From positions 1,105,318 to 1,169,317 of the forward strand of contig NZ_JAQYUU010000001.1 of the NCBI RefSeq assembly GCF_028728205.1: 64,000 bases of DNA. Reading direction: 5' to 3'. Numbering within the stretch: position 1 is the first letter of the stretch; every line of letters starts with the position of its first letter. Source of the DNA: Clostridium sp. 'White wine YQ'. Its GTDB lineage: Bacteria; Bacillota; Clostridia; Clostridiales; Clostridiaceae. The notes under the pieces are model-generated. The model was not told the DNA's origin. It did not search any database and saw only the letters and a list, made by a program, of their open reading frames with translations. Below are positions 29,363 to 37,649 of the stretch, in pieces. The position numbers and the translations under genes are program-made.

Positions 29363-29449
29363 AAGGAGAGTGAAAAGAAGCTTTGACTCAAGCTATGTAT
29401 TACATAATGCGCCCTAAGGGTGTGAGGAAGCAATTCCAGAGTCTTATTT
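29363..29449 (+). promoter_or_regulatory. Structured leader of yceD-rpmF, possible pseudoknot
   Basis: Four small stems are readable: AGCTT/AAGCT (29379-29394), ATGTA/TACAT (29395-29405), CGCCC/GGGTG around 29410-29422, and GGAA-GCAA-TTCC (29426-29437). The loop of the first, TGACTC, can pair with GAGTC at 29439-29443, six bases before the ATG. The good Shine-Dalgarno AAGGAGAGTGA (29363-29373) is far from the start, so the fold may decide translation. Control by L32 is a guess. Confidence 0.5.
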
Positions 29450-29947
29450 ATGATTATTAATCTATTAGATTTATTCAGTAAAAATGATAAGGTTAAGAAT
29501 ATTAGCTTTGAATTTACTCATGAACCATTTAATTTTGAAGGAGAAATAATTACTCCTTTGGAATCCATTAAGGTTAGTGGATTAGTTAAGGCATATGGAG
29601 ATATATTAGAGCTTCATTTAGATGTTAAGACAGTTCTAGAAGCTTCATGTTCCAGGTGTTTAGAAAACTTTTCATTCCCAATAGATTTAACTATTGAAGA
29701 GAAGTTTACAAATAAATCTACTGCAGAAGATGAAGAGTTAATCTTCATTGAGGGTGATAACTTAGATATCACTGAAGTAGTTATAAATGATATTATATCA
29801 ACCTTGCCTATTAAGAGACTTTGCAGTGAGAGTTGTAAAGGGCTTTGTTTAAATTGTGGAACCAATCTAAATAAGAGCACATGTAATTGTGAAACTTATG
29901 AAGTTGATTCTAGATTAGAAGCTTTAAAGAACTTTTTCACAGAATAA
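29450..29947 (+). CDS. yceD: YceD/DUF177 family protein (YlbN)
   Basis: A 165-residue DUF177 protein, the usual partner gene of rpmF; the family is linked with 23S rRNA or L32 assembly, but the role is not proved in this lineage. Cysteines occur as CSRC (about residue 65) and in a C-terminal set CSESCKGLCLNCG and CNC that could bind metal. ATG 29450 has no close ribosome site; the leader structure may solve this. rpmF follows 12 bases after its stop. Confidence 0.88.
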   Translation: MIINLLDLFSKNDKVKNISFEFTHEPFNFEGEIITPLESIKVSGLVKAYGDILELHLDVKTVLEASCSRCLENFSFPIDLTIEEKFTNKSTAEDEELIFIEGDNLDITEVVINDIISTLPIKRLCSESCKGLCLNCGTNLNKSTCNCETYEVDSRLEALKNFFTE

Positions 29948-29959
29948 GGAGGTGTAGCA

Positions 29960-30142
29960 ATGGGAAATCCAGCTAGAAAAACTTACAGAGCTAAAAGAGA
30001 TTCAAGAAGAGCACAAACTTTCAAACTAAGCTTACCTGGCATAGTTGAATGTCCACAATGTCATGAAATGAAGCTTGCTCATAGAGTATGTAAAAAATGC
30101 GGATATTACAAAGGTAAAGAAGTTGTAGCTTCTGAAAATTAA
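29960..30142 (+). CDS. rpmF: Ribosomal protein L32
   Basis: A 60-residue L32, opening [18 protein letters not shown] (the usual form begins MAVPKR or similar) with the zinc ribbon CPQC and CKKC, the zinc-binding form. AAGGAGGTG gives a very strong ribosome site. It ends the yceD-rpmF unit, followed at once by a terminator. Confidence 0.96.
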   Translation: MGNPARKTYRAKRDSRRAQTFKLSLPGIVECPQCHEMKLAHRVCKKCGYYKGKEVVASEN

Positions 30143-30166
30143 AGAAAGTCTTATGACTTTCTTTTC
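30141..30166 (+). terminator. Terminator of rpmF
   Basis: A 10-bp perfect stem, AAAGAAAGTC (30141-30150) with GACTTTCTTT (30155-30164), loop TTAT. The T-run is broken by one C. Confidence 0.75.
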
Positions 30167-30189
30167 TTTACTTTATAATGAATTTTTAT

Positions 30190-30274
30190 AAATTGCATTT
30201 ATACAACCTTATATAGGGTTTTTTATATGGAACTTAACTTAAAACCCTATAGTTTACATAATCCAATGCAATTT
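30190..30274 (+). repeat. Dispersed hairpin repeat, short derivative D inside an outer inverted repeat
   Basis: Core 30212-30251 starts TATAGGGTTTT and ends AAAACCCTATA; read on the minus strand it has the left end GGGTTTTAAGTT and right end of the full element but lacks about 28 inner bases. A perfect 10-bp outer inverted repeat, AAATTGCATT (30190-30199) and AATGCAATTT (30265-30274), frames it. Confidence 0.7.
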
Positions 30275-30306
30275 ATTTTATAATTCTTAAAAATGGGGTG
30301 TGGTTT

Positions 30307-31305
30307 ATGAAATTTGTTATTGATGGAATGGGCGGAGACAATGCTCCTAAAGCTGTAGTTGAGGGTGCTGTTGAAGCAATAAAGAATTTTTCAGATATTG
30401 AGATCTATATTACTGGTCCAGCTGAAAAACTAACAAAGGAATTGGAAAATTACACTTATGATAAGTCAAAAATAAAAGTAGTTAATGCAAGTGAAGTAAT
30501 TTCACCTAATGAGCATCCAGTTATGGCTTTAAGGAAGAAAAAAGATTCTAGTATGGTAAAAGCACTAAATCTAGTTAAGTCAGGCGAATGCGATGGTATT
30601 ATATCAGCTGGAAGCACGGGTGCTTTTTTGGCTGGTTGTACATTGATAGTTGGAAGAATTGCAGGTATTGAAAGACCTGTACTAGCTCCGATTATGCCAG
30701 GAAAGAATGGAAATTTCATGGTTATTGATGCTGGTGCAAACGTTGACTCAAAACCACACTATCTACCACAGTTTGCACTTATGGGAAAAGTATACTATAA
30801 AAGTGTTACTGGGGTTTCTGAACCTTCAGTTGGACTAATTAATATAGGTACTGAGGAAGAAAAAGGTAACGAGCTTACAAAAGCCGCTTATCCACTATTA
30901 AAGGAAACAGATATTAATTTTGTAGGAAATGTTGAACCAAGAGAAGCACCAAAAGGCGATGTTAATGTATTAGTTTGTGATGGATTCGTAGGTAACACAT
31001 TACTTAAAACATATGAAGGTGTTGCATCAACACTATTAAATATGCTTAAAGATGAAATAAAAGCCTCAACTCTTGGGAAAATTGGTGCTTTATTTTTACT
31101 TCCAGTATTTAAAAAACTTCAAAAGAAGTTTGATTATAAAGAAGAAGGTGGTGCACCTTTTTTGGGAGTTCAAGGAATTTGTATTAAGGCACATGGAAGT
31201 TCTGATGGTAAGGCGTTCAAAAACGCAATAAGGCAAGCAAAAATTTTCTATGAAAATGATATTTTATCTAAGATAAAAATAGAAATTGAAAAAATAAATA
31301 GGTAA
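30307..31305 (+). CDS. plsX: Phosphate acyltransferase PlsX
   Basis: A 332-residue enzyme that makes acyl phosphate from acyl-ACP for phospholipid synthesis. Motifs include [17 protein letters not shown] near the N-terminus, [11 protein letters not shown] and [15 protein letters not shown] 30307 is preferred over GTG 30298 because GGGGTG then lies six bases away. Next to acpP, its substrate carrier, as in most Firmicutes. No FapR-type regulator gene or site is visible. Confidence 0.96.
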   Translation: MKFVIDGMGGDNAPKAVVEGAVEAIKNFSDIEIYITGPAEKLTKELENYTYDKSKIKVVNASEVISPNEHPVMALRKKKDSSMVKALNLVKSGECDGIISAGSTGAFLAGCTLIVGRIAGIERPVLAPIMPGKNGNFMVIDAGANVDSKPHYLPQFALMGKVYYKSVTGVSEPSVGLINIGTEEEKGNELTKAAYPLLKETDINFVGNVEPREAPKGDVNVLVCDGFVGNTLLKTYEGVASTLLNMLKDEIKASTLGKIGALFLLPVFKKLQKKFDYKEEGGAPFLGVQGICIKAHGSSDGKAFKNAIRQAKIFYENDILSKIKIEIEKINR

Positions 31306-31333
31306 AATACTTTTATATTATTAAAATAACAGG

Positions 31334-31380
31334 ATATTCTAATTTAGAATATTGACGTCAAAAAATATATATAATATTAT
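31334..31380 (+). promoter_or_regulatory. acpP promoter with overlapping 19-bp palindrome
   Basis: TTGACG (31352-31357), 17-base spacer, TATTAT (31375-31380). A perfect palindrome ATATTCTAATTTAGAATAT (31334-31352) touches the first base of the -35 box, as an operator would. It does not look like the known FapR site. Confidence 0.65.
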
Positions 31381-31408
31381 CTAAGTAGACGGAAGTGGAG
31401 GTGAAAAT

Positions 31409-31639
31409 ATGTTTGAGAAAATTAAAGAAATTATAGCAGATAAGTTAAGTGTTAATGTTGATGACATTACTATGGAATCATCTTTTATAGAAGATTTAGG
31501 AGCTGATTCACTTGATATAGTTGAATTAATTATGGCATTAGAAGATGAATTAGAAATGGAAATTCCTGATGAAGATGCTGAGAAGTTTACAACTGTAGGA
31601 GATGTAGTTAACTACATTAAAGCACAGGGTGATGAATAA
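31409..31639 (+). CDS. acpP: Acyl carrier protein
   Basis: A 76-residue, very acidic ACP. Ser34 in [10 protein letters not shown] is the phosphopantetheine attachment site. GGAGGTGA precedes the ATG and a promoter is found 29 bases upstream, so acpP has its own transcript beside plsX. A terminator follows four bases after the stop. Confidence 0.97.
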   Translation: MFEKIKEIIADKLSVNVDDITMESSFIEDLGADSLDIVELIMALEDELEMEIPDEDAEKFTTVGDVVNYIKAQGDE

Positions 31640-31644
31640 ATAAG

Positions 31645-31666
31645 ATCCCGCAAATTGCGGGATTTT
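31645..31666 (+). terminator. Terminator of acpP
   Basis: ATCCCGC (31645-31651) with GCGGGAT (31657-31663) around AAATT and then four Ts. Confidence 0.85.
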
Positions 31667-31715
31667 ACTCTTTAGGATTTAATATTAGTTTAAGGTTATG
31701 GATAACATTATAAGT

Positions 31716-31922
31716 TTAGACTAAGTCTAAGTATTTACTAGATTCCCTAATGAGTAAAAAGTAGAATTAGTAGCCTGCCAAATTTTCCTCACATGAGTTC
31801 GGAAAGGCAGACGCGAGAAAAAATCAATGGCTTATAATCGCATTGCGATTATTCTATAAACTAGTGTATTCTTGAATTTGTTAGATGAACAACTTGAAGA
31901 ATATACTTCGAGGAGAGATAAT
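31716..31922 (+). promoter_or_regulatory. Structured leader of rnc
   Basis: About 250 bases without a gene hold, in order: palindrome TTAGACT-A-AGTCTAA (31716-31730); a possible closing stem TACTAG/CTAGTG (31736-31741 with 31861-31866); a hairpin CTGCC...TTTCC/GGAAAGGCAG (31775-31810); a 19-bp palindrome ATAATCGCA-T-TGCGATTAT (31834-31852); and CTTGAAG/CTTCGAG (31893-31912), whose right arm overlaps the AGGAGAG ribosome site. RNase III self-control is an inference. Confidence 0.5.
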
Positions 31923-32612
31923 ATGGAGTTAATGAACTTTGAAAAAAAGATTGAAATTTTTTTCGCTGATGAGAATTTTTTAAGAACAGCCCTTACACAT
32001 TCTTCTTTTGCTCACCAATATAAAAATGTTGATCATAATGAAAGACTTGAATTCTTAGGAGACTCTGTATTGCAGTTGACTATAACTGAGTACTTATTTA
32101 AAAAATATAGTCATAAAAGTGAAGGAGAGTTAACTAAAATAAGAAGCTTAATAGTTTGTGAAAATTCACTTTTTCAAATTGCTAAGACTTTAGAATTAGC
32201 TTCATTTATTAGAATGAGCAAAGGTGAGGAATTGACGGGTGGTCGAGAAAGAGCTTCGCTTTTAGCTGATGCTGTAGAAGCTGTAATTGCAGCAATCTAT
32301 TTGGATAAAGGTTTAGAAGTTGCAAAAAATTTTATTTTAATTAATTTTGATCCAATAATAAAAAAGGCTATTAAGAATGAAATTATTTTAGACTTTAAAA
32401 CACGATTACAAGAGCTACTTCAGAAAAAGGGTGAGGTGGAAATTTCTTATCATCTAATTAAATTTGAAGGTCCACCACACAGAAGAAAATTCTTTATAGA
32501 TGTATTTATAAATAATGAAAACTTTGGTTCAGGTGAAGGATACTCAAAGAAAGAAGCAGAACAAAATGCAGCAAGAAAGGCTTTAGAAAACTTGGAGGAA
32601 AGAAATGGGTAA
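31923..32612 (+). CDS. rnc: Ribonuclease III
   Basis: A 229-residue double-strand RNA nuclease for rRNA processing. The family signature NERLEFLGDSVLQ holds the catalytic acidic residues, and ADAVEAVIAAIYLD the second set; a dsRNA-binding domain covers about residues 155-227. ATG 31923 follows AGGAGAG by six bases; a longer TTG frame from 31872 has no ribosome site and lies in the leader. It overlaps the radical SAM gene by eight bases. Confidence 0.96.
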   Translation: MELMNFEKKIEIFFADENFLRTALTHSSFAHQYKNVDHNERLEFLGDSVLQLTITEYLFKKYSHKSEGELTKIRSLIVCENSLFQIAKTLELASFIRMSKGEELTGGRERASLLADAVEAVIAAIYLDKGLEVAKNFILINFDPIIKKAIKNEIILDFKTRLQELLQKKGEVEISYHLIKFEGPPHRRKFFIDVFINNENFGSGEGYSKKEAEQNAARKALENLEERNG

Positions 32613-33648
32613 GAACTACTATATTATTCCTTTATTTGTTCCACACGAAGGGTGTCCACATAATTGTGTTTTTTGCAATCAGTCAAGAATAACTGGAGAA
32701 AGCGAAAGAGTTACTAGAGAAATTGCTATAAAGACCATAGATGAATACCTTGAAACGATAAATAGTAATAACTCAACAGTGGAAGTATCTTTTTTCGGAG
32801 GAACTTTTACTGCAATTAGAGAAGAAAATCAAAAAGAATTGCTTCAGGTTGCAAAATACTATAAAGATAAAGGTATGATAGATAAAATTAGATTAAGTAC
32901 TCGTCCCGATTATATAAATGAACATATACTTGACTATTTAAAAGAATATGGAGTAGATATTATTGAACTTGGTGTACAGTCTCTTAATGAGGATGTATTG
33001 AAACTTTCTGGGAGAGGACATTCAAAAGAAGATGTTGAAAATGCATCACGTTTAATTAAGAATTATGGGTTTACATTAGGTCACCAATTGATGATTGGAC
33101 TTCCTGGAGATACTTTAGATAGAGATATTCAAAGTGTAAGAGATTCTATTGAGATGAAACCGGATATTGCAAGAATATATCCTGCCTTAGTAATAAAAGA
33201 TACTCCAATGGAAATAATGTATAAAAGAGGAACCTTTATACCATATACATTAGACGAAGCTGTAGAAGCTTCAAAGATTGTTTTTAAAGAATATAAAAGC
33301 AGTGGTGTTAAGGTAATTAGAATAGGACTTCAGCCTACAGAAAATATTACTTTAGGAAAAGATATAATTGCAGGTCCATTTCACCCAGCTTTTAGGGAAT
33401 TAGTTGAAGCAAGTATATTAAAAGAAAGCTTACTGGCAATTGCAAAAGAACAAATTAGTTCGAACGCTTTTGATATACTAATAAACCCTAAAAATTTATC
33501 TAAGTTATATGCTGATAAAAAGAGATATTTTAATGAATTAAAATCAAAATTAAAAGACAAGAATATTAATGTAGTTCAAGATTCAGCTTTAGATAGACAT
33601 TCAATAATTATAAAATGGGATGCAAATGAATTTAAAATTATTTTATAA
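32605..33648 (+). CDS. Radical SAM protein, Elp3-like
   Basis: A 347-residue radical SAM enzyme. The cluster motif is CPHNCVFC (CX3CX2C, about residues 18-25), followed by FFGGTFTA, a VDIIELGVQS segment and HQLMIGLPGDT, all as in the Elp3/coproporphyrinogen-oxidase-like group. The C-terminal acetyltransferase domain of true Elp3 is absent. It is normally found between rnc and smc in clostridia; the substrate is unknown, though a nucleic-acid or tRNA target fits the neighbours. GGAGG within rnc is its ribosome site. Confidence 0.88.
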   Translation: MGKNYYIIPLFVPHEGCPHNCVFCNQSRITGESERVTREIAIKTIDEYLETINSNNSTVEVSFFGGTFTAIREENQKELLQVAKYYKDKGMIDKIRLSTRPDYINEHILDYLKEYGVDIIELGVQSLNEDVLKLSGRGHSKEDVENASRLIKNYGFTLGHQLMIGLPGDTLDRDIQSVRDSIEMKPDIARIYPALVIKDTPMEIMYKRGTFIPYTLDEAVEASKIVFKEYKSSGVKVIRIGLQPTENITLGKDIIAGPFHPAFRELVEASILKESLLAIAKEQISSNAFDILINPKNLSKLYADKKRYFNELKSKLKDKNINVVQDSALDRHSIIIKWDANEFKIIL

Positions 33649-33662
33649 ACTTTAATACATAG

Positions 33663-33733
33663 TATAGGGTTTTATTGGAAACTTAATTTATTCTTACAGG
33701 AATAATTTATTAGTTGAATTTAAAACCCTTTAG
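33663..33733 (-). repeat. Dispersed hairpin repeat, copy C (inverted)
   Basis: On the minus strand the 71 bases read AGGGTTTTAAATTCAACTAA ... TGTAAGAATAAATTAAGTTT ... AAAACCCTATA. The inner 20 bases are identical to copy B at 38601-38620. It starts 15 bases after the radical SAM stop and touches the terminator. Confidence 0.85.
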
Positions 33734-33797
33734 TTGTGTAAAATAGCCTTAGTAAACTAGAAATAATAAATTAAGGGCATTTTACACGACTTTTTTT
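33733..33797 (+). terminator. Terminator after the radical SAM gene
   Basis: A 15-bp stem with one bulge, GTTGTGTAAAAT/GCC (33733-33748) with GGC/ATTTTACACGAC (33776-33790), then seven Ts. The 33649-33968 stretch otherwise holds repeat copy C, a part copy near 33872 and a weak promoter. Confidence 0.85.
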
Positions 33798-33842
33798 ACT
33801 CTTTAGGAACTTATGATTTTTTAAGGTATAGTATAACATTAC

Positions 33843-33870
33843 TTGTTTGAATTATTATGTAAGGTATACT
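33843..33870 (+). promoter_or_regulatory. Candidate promoter for the membrane peptide gene and smc
   Basis: TTGTTT (33843-33848), 16-base spacer, TATACT (33865-33870). The -10 box is good, the -35 box weak. Confidence 0.4.
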
Positions 33871-33871
33871 T

Positions 33872-33894
33872 TAGAGGTTTAAGTTCAACTACAA
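33872..33894 (+). repeat. Partial copy of the hairpin repeat (left end only)
   Basis: GGTTTAAGTTCAACTA (33876-33891) matches the left end of copies A and B except for one missing T; no right half follows. It may be a relic or chance. Confidence 0.4.
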
Positions 33895-33968
33895 TGACGA
33901 TTTTTTATTGAAATTATTTACTTTTTACCAATATTATTTTAAACTTATTAAAGAATAGGAGTGAGAAA

Positions 33969-34067
33969 ATGAAAAAGCAGACAAGAGATAAGGTCAAATA
34001 TATATTAATAATTTTTATGCTTTTAACATTTATACTTAGTTTACTTCCAAATTTCTTAACAAGATAG
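33969..34067 (+). CDS. Single-span membrane peptide, Prli42/DUF4044-like
   Basis: A 32-codon gene with AGGAGTGAG three bases before the ATG. The product is a basic N-terminus (MKKQTRDKVK) followed by one hydrophobic span (about residues 11-26) and a short PNFLTR tail. Size and layout match the tiny Firmicutes membrane proteins of the DUF4044 group, which includes Listeria Prli42 that anchors the stressosome; the link is by shape only. smc starts ten bases after its stop, so the two are likely co-transcribed. Confidence 0.7.
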   Translation: MKKQTRDKVKYILIIFMLLTFILSLLPNFLTR

Positions 34068-34077
34068 GAGTGTCAAC

Positions 34078-37000
34078 ATGTTTTTAAAATCTCTAGAAAT
34101 AAGAGGATTTAAATCTTTTGCAGATAAAACTGAATTAAAATTTAAGAAAGGGGTAACTGCAGTTGTTGGTCCTAATGGTAGTGGTAAAAGTAATATATCC
34201 GATTCAGTAAGATGGGTTTTAGGTGAACAAAGTGTAAAAACCTTAAGAGGCGGAAAGATGGAGGATGTTATTTTTGCCGGCACACAATTTAGAAAACCTG
34301 TTGGACTAGCACAAGTATCTCTAACTTTAGATAATTCTGACAAGGAGCTTGGAATAGATTTTTCTGATGTAACAGTAACCAGAAGAATCTATAGATCTGG
34401 CGAAAGCGAGTATTTAATAAATAATTCTGTATGTAGGTTAAAAGATATAACACAATTATTTATGGATACTGGTATAGGTAAAGAAGGATATTCTCTTATT
34501 GGACAAGGTAAAATTGATGCTATCTTAAGCGGTAAAGCGGAAGAAAGAAGAGCATTATTAGAAGAAGCAGCTGGTATAGTAAAATATAAATCTCGAAAAG
34601 ATGAAGCTGAAAAGAAACTTTCAAATACTGAAGAAAATTTAGTTAGAATTAATGATATTCTATCTACCTATGAAGAAAGAATTGAACCTTTACGAATTGA
34701 TAGTGAAAAGGCTGCAAAATTCTTAGAACTATCAAATGAGTTAAAATCAAGGGAAATTGATCTTTTAGTTTATCATATAAAAAGTGTTGAACATAGCATT
34801 AAAACGTATAATTCCGAGCTTATTGAGGTTAAAAATAAAAGTAATTCTTTAAGAGAAGAGATTAGTAAAGCTAAATCTAAACTTTCTGAACATCAAAATG
34901 AAATTGAAGTACTTGAAGGCAAAACTACTGAAGAAAGAATTGAATACTATAAAAGTAAAGAAAATATTACAGAATTAAATGCTGAAATAAACTTACTAGT
35001 TGAGAGAATTGCCAATATTGATGAACAGGTAAGAAATAATAATAAAGAAAAGACTATCATAACAGATAAAATAGAAAATCTTATTAACTTACAAGATAAG
35101 CTTGCATTAGAAGTGGAATCTAAAAAGCAAGAATTATTAGATTTGCAATTTAACATTTATGAACTAGAAAAAGATGCAAATATAATAACTGATGAAATTA
35201 CAGAAAATGAGGACAAAGTTGGAAAACTAAAGTTATCTGAAATAGAAGAATATAAAAGAATAGCAGAATTAGAAAATGAGAAAAAAATTATAGAAAATAC
35301 CCTAGAATCTTTAAGTACAAATTTACTTGAAATTGAAGAAAATAGCGTTAATCTTAAAAACTCTTCAACTATAAATGCAAATACTAAGATATTACTAGAT
35401 GAAAAGCTAGAAGAACATAAAAAATCTATCTTAGAACTTGAAGAAAAGATAAGATTAAATAAAAAAGAGATATCAAGAATTCAAGCTGAAATTGTAAAAA
35501 AAGAGCAAGAATTTAGAGATGTAAATAGTGAGCTTACACGATCAGATGCAACCTTTAAGATGATAAATAACTTAGAGAAACATTTTGAAGGATATAATAA
35601 ATCTACAAAGGTTCTTATGGAACATATGTCAAAAGGTTTTGTAGGAAATTTAAATTCTAAAGTAACAATTCTAGGAGAAACAATTCAAGTTCCAAAGAAG
35701 TATGAAGTCGCTATAGAAATTGCATTAGGTGCAGGTATTTCTAATATTATTACTGAAGATGAAAATACTGCTAAGAATCTTATAGATTATTTAAAATCCA
35801 ATAAGTTAGGTAGAGCTACATTCTTGCCTTTAACTATAATTCAAGGTAAAAAAATCAATATAGATAATAGAATAAAAGATATACCAGGATATATTGGAAT
35901 AGCTTCTGATTTAGTTAAATATGACAATAAATATGAAAGTGCAATTCAATATTCTCTTGGAAGGACTTTAATTGTTGAAACTATGGAATCAGCTTTAAAG
36001 GTTGCCAAGATAGGAAATTACTCTTATAGAATTGTAACTTTAACTGGTGAGGTTGTTAATCCAGGTGGAGCTCTAACTGGTGGTAACTATGGTGGAAAAA
36101 ATAGTTCAATAATAAGTAGAAAAAGAGAACTAGAAGAATTAAAGGAAAAGATAACTTCTCTTGAGGAGAGAGCCGAAGTATTAAAGAAAGAAATTTCTGA
36201 AATAAAAGAAAAAGCTATGAAATATGATGAAGATAATCTTAATAAGAGAGATGAAATTCATTTTAATAACATAGAAATAGCCAAGCTTCAAGGTGAAATT
36301 AAGAACATCCAAAATGAATGGCTTAAGATTAACGATTTCCTTGTAACAGCAGCAAACCAAAAGAAAGAAATTGAAAATAGAACAGTTGAGCTAAAAAACA
36401 AAATGGACTCAATTGAGAAGTTAATCAATGACTCAAAATCTTCAACATTTAAGAACAAGGATTTAATTAAAGAGATAGAAGAAAAAATCAAAGATTTAAA
36501 CGCAGTTGTTATTGAAAAAAGAGATAAAACAACTGACTTTAAAATAAAGAAAGCAACTATTGAAGAGGTTATTTCTAATAGATCATCTGAGAAACAAAGA
36601 CTTGAATCTGAATATAATGAAGCTATGGCTAAGATTCAGGATTTAGCTGACTATGTTAAAAATGGGAATGAATCTAAAATACTATTTAATGAAAAAATTG
36701 TTTCTAATAAAAAACGAATAGAAGAATTAACTTTACATATTAATGCATTTGATGAAAAGTGGAAAGAAACAGAAGCACTTAAAGCTTCTCTTAAAGAAAA
36801 GATTAATACTATTGAAAGTGAACAGGAAACTTTAGTTAAGCTGCTAGAAAAGAATGAAGATGAATATCATAAGAAAGAAATGGGAAAAGCTAAATTTGAC
36901 ATTGAGAAGGATAGCTATTACACTAAGTTAAATGAAGATTTAAACTTAACTTATGCAGAGGCTGTTGACCTTGCATCAGAAATAGAAAATTTAAATGCTC

Positions 37001-37635
37001 ATAAAGATGAAATTAATAAATTTAAGAGAGATATAAATTCTCTTGGAGTTGTTAATGTTAGTTCTATAGAAGAGTATAAAGAAGTTAAAGAAAAATTTAC
37101 TTTTATGAATTCTCAAAAAGATGATTTAGAAAATGCAAAAAAAGATTTATTAGATGTTATCGATGATATGACTTATAAGATGAAGGAATTATTTAAAGAT
37201 AATTTTAAAATTTTAAACTTATATTTTAGTGAAACATTTAAAGAATTATTTAAAGGTGGTAGCGCTGAACTTATATTAGGGGAAGGTGATGAACTTACTG
37301 CCAATATAGATATCAATGTTCAACCACCCGGTAAGAAAGTTCAAAACATAAATCTAATGTCTGGTGGAGAGAAGGTTATGTCTGCAATAGCATTATTATT
37401 TGCTATTTTAAAGATGAAGCCTACACCATTCTGCATCTTGGACGAAATTGAAGCAGCATTAGATGATGCAAATGTTTATAGGTATGCAGAATTTTTGAAA
37501 AAATTCTCAAGCAATATTCAGTTTATAGTTATTACTCATAGAAAAGGAACAATGGAAGCATCTGACATTATGTATGGAGTAACAATGGAAGAAAAGGGAG
37601 TATCAAAAGTAGTTTCAGTTAATTTAGAAAATTAG
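34078..37635 (+). CDS. smc: Chromosome segregation ATPase SMC
   Basis: A 1185-residue condensin subunit. Walker A GPNGSGKSN is near residue 32; two long coiled coils flank a hinge (about 500-665, closed by GGALTGGNYGG); the C-terminal head has the signature LMSGGEKVMSA (about 1093) and Walker B CILDEIEAALDDANV (about 1119). AGGAGTG precedes the ATG. It is followed by ftsY after 14 bases, the order rnc-smc-ftsY of B. subtilis. ScpA/ScpB are not in the window. Confidence 0.98.
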   Translation: MFLKSLEIRGFKSFADKTELKFKKGVTAVVGPNGSGKSNISDSVRWVLGEQSVKTLRGGKMEDVIFAGTQFRKPVGLAQVSLTLDNSDKELGIDFSDVTVTRRIYRSGESEYLINNSVCRLKDITQLFMDTGIGKEGYSLIGQGKIDAILSGKAEERRALLEEAAGIVKYKSRKDEAEKKLSNTEENLVRINDILSTYEERIEPLRIDSEKAAKFLELSNELKSREIDLLVYHIKSVEHSIKTYNSELIEVKNKSNSLREEISKAKSKLSEHQNEIEVLEGKTTEERIEYYKSKENITELNAEINLLVERIANIDEQVRNNNKEKTIITDKIENLINLQDKLALEVESKKQELLDLQFNIYELEKDANIITDEITENEDKVGKLKLSEIEEYKRIAELENEKKIIENTLESLSTNLLEIEENSVNLKNSSTINANTKILLDEKLEEHKKSILELEEKIRLNKKEISRIQAEIVKKEQEFRDVNSELTRSDATFKMINNLEKHFEGYNKSTKVLMEHMSKGFVGNLNSKVTILGETIQVPKKYEVAIEIALGAGISNIITEDENTAKNLIDYLKSNKLGRATFLPLTIIQGKKINIDNRIKDIPGYIGIASDLVKYDNKYESAIQYSLGRTLIVETMESALKVAKIGNYSYRIVTLTGEVVNPGGALTGGNYGGKNSSIISRKRELEELKEKITSLEERAEVLKKEISEIKEKAMKYDEDNLNKRDEIHFNNIEIAKLQGEIKNIQNEWLKINDFLVTAANQKKEIENRTVELKNKMDSIEKLINDSKSSTFKNKDLIKEIEEKIKDLNAVVIEKRDKTTDFKIKKATIEEVISNRSSEKQRLESEYNEAMAKIQDLADYVKNGNESKILFNEKIVSNKKRIEELTLHINAFDEKWKETEALKASLKEKINTIESEQETLVKLLEKNEDEYHKKEMGKAKFDIEKDSYYTKLNEDLNLTYAEAVDLASEIENLNAHKDEINKFKRDINSLGVVNVSSIEEYKEVKEKFTFMNSQKDDLENAKKDLLDVIDDMTYKMKELFKDNFKILNLYFSETFKELFKGGSAELILGEGDELTANIDINVQPPGKKVQNINLMSGGEKVMSAIALLFAILKMKPTPFCILDEIEAALDDANVYRYAEFLKKFSSNIQFIVITHRKGTMEASDIMYGVTMEEKGVSKVVSVNLEN

Positions 37636-37649
37636 TAGGAGGTCTTAAT

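Noticed and set aside
29395-29460. Possible 21-codon upstream frame in the yceD leader
   Set aside because: No ribosome site at proper distance (AAGGAG is over 20 bases away); overlap with the yceD start makes a leader peptide conceivable but unsupported.
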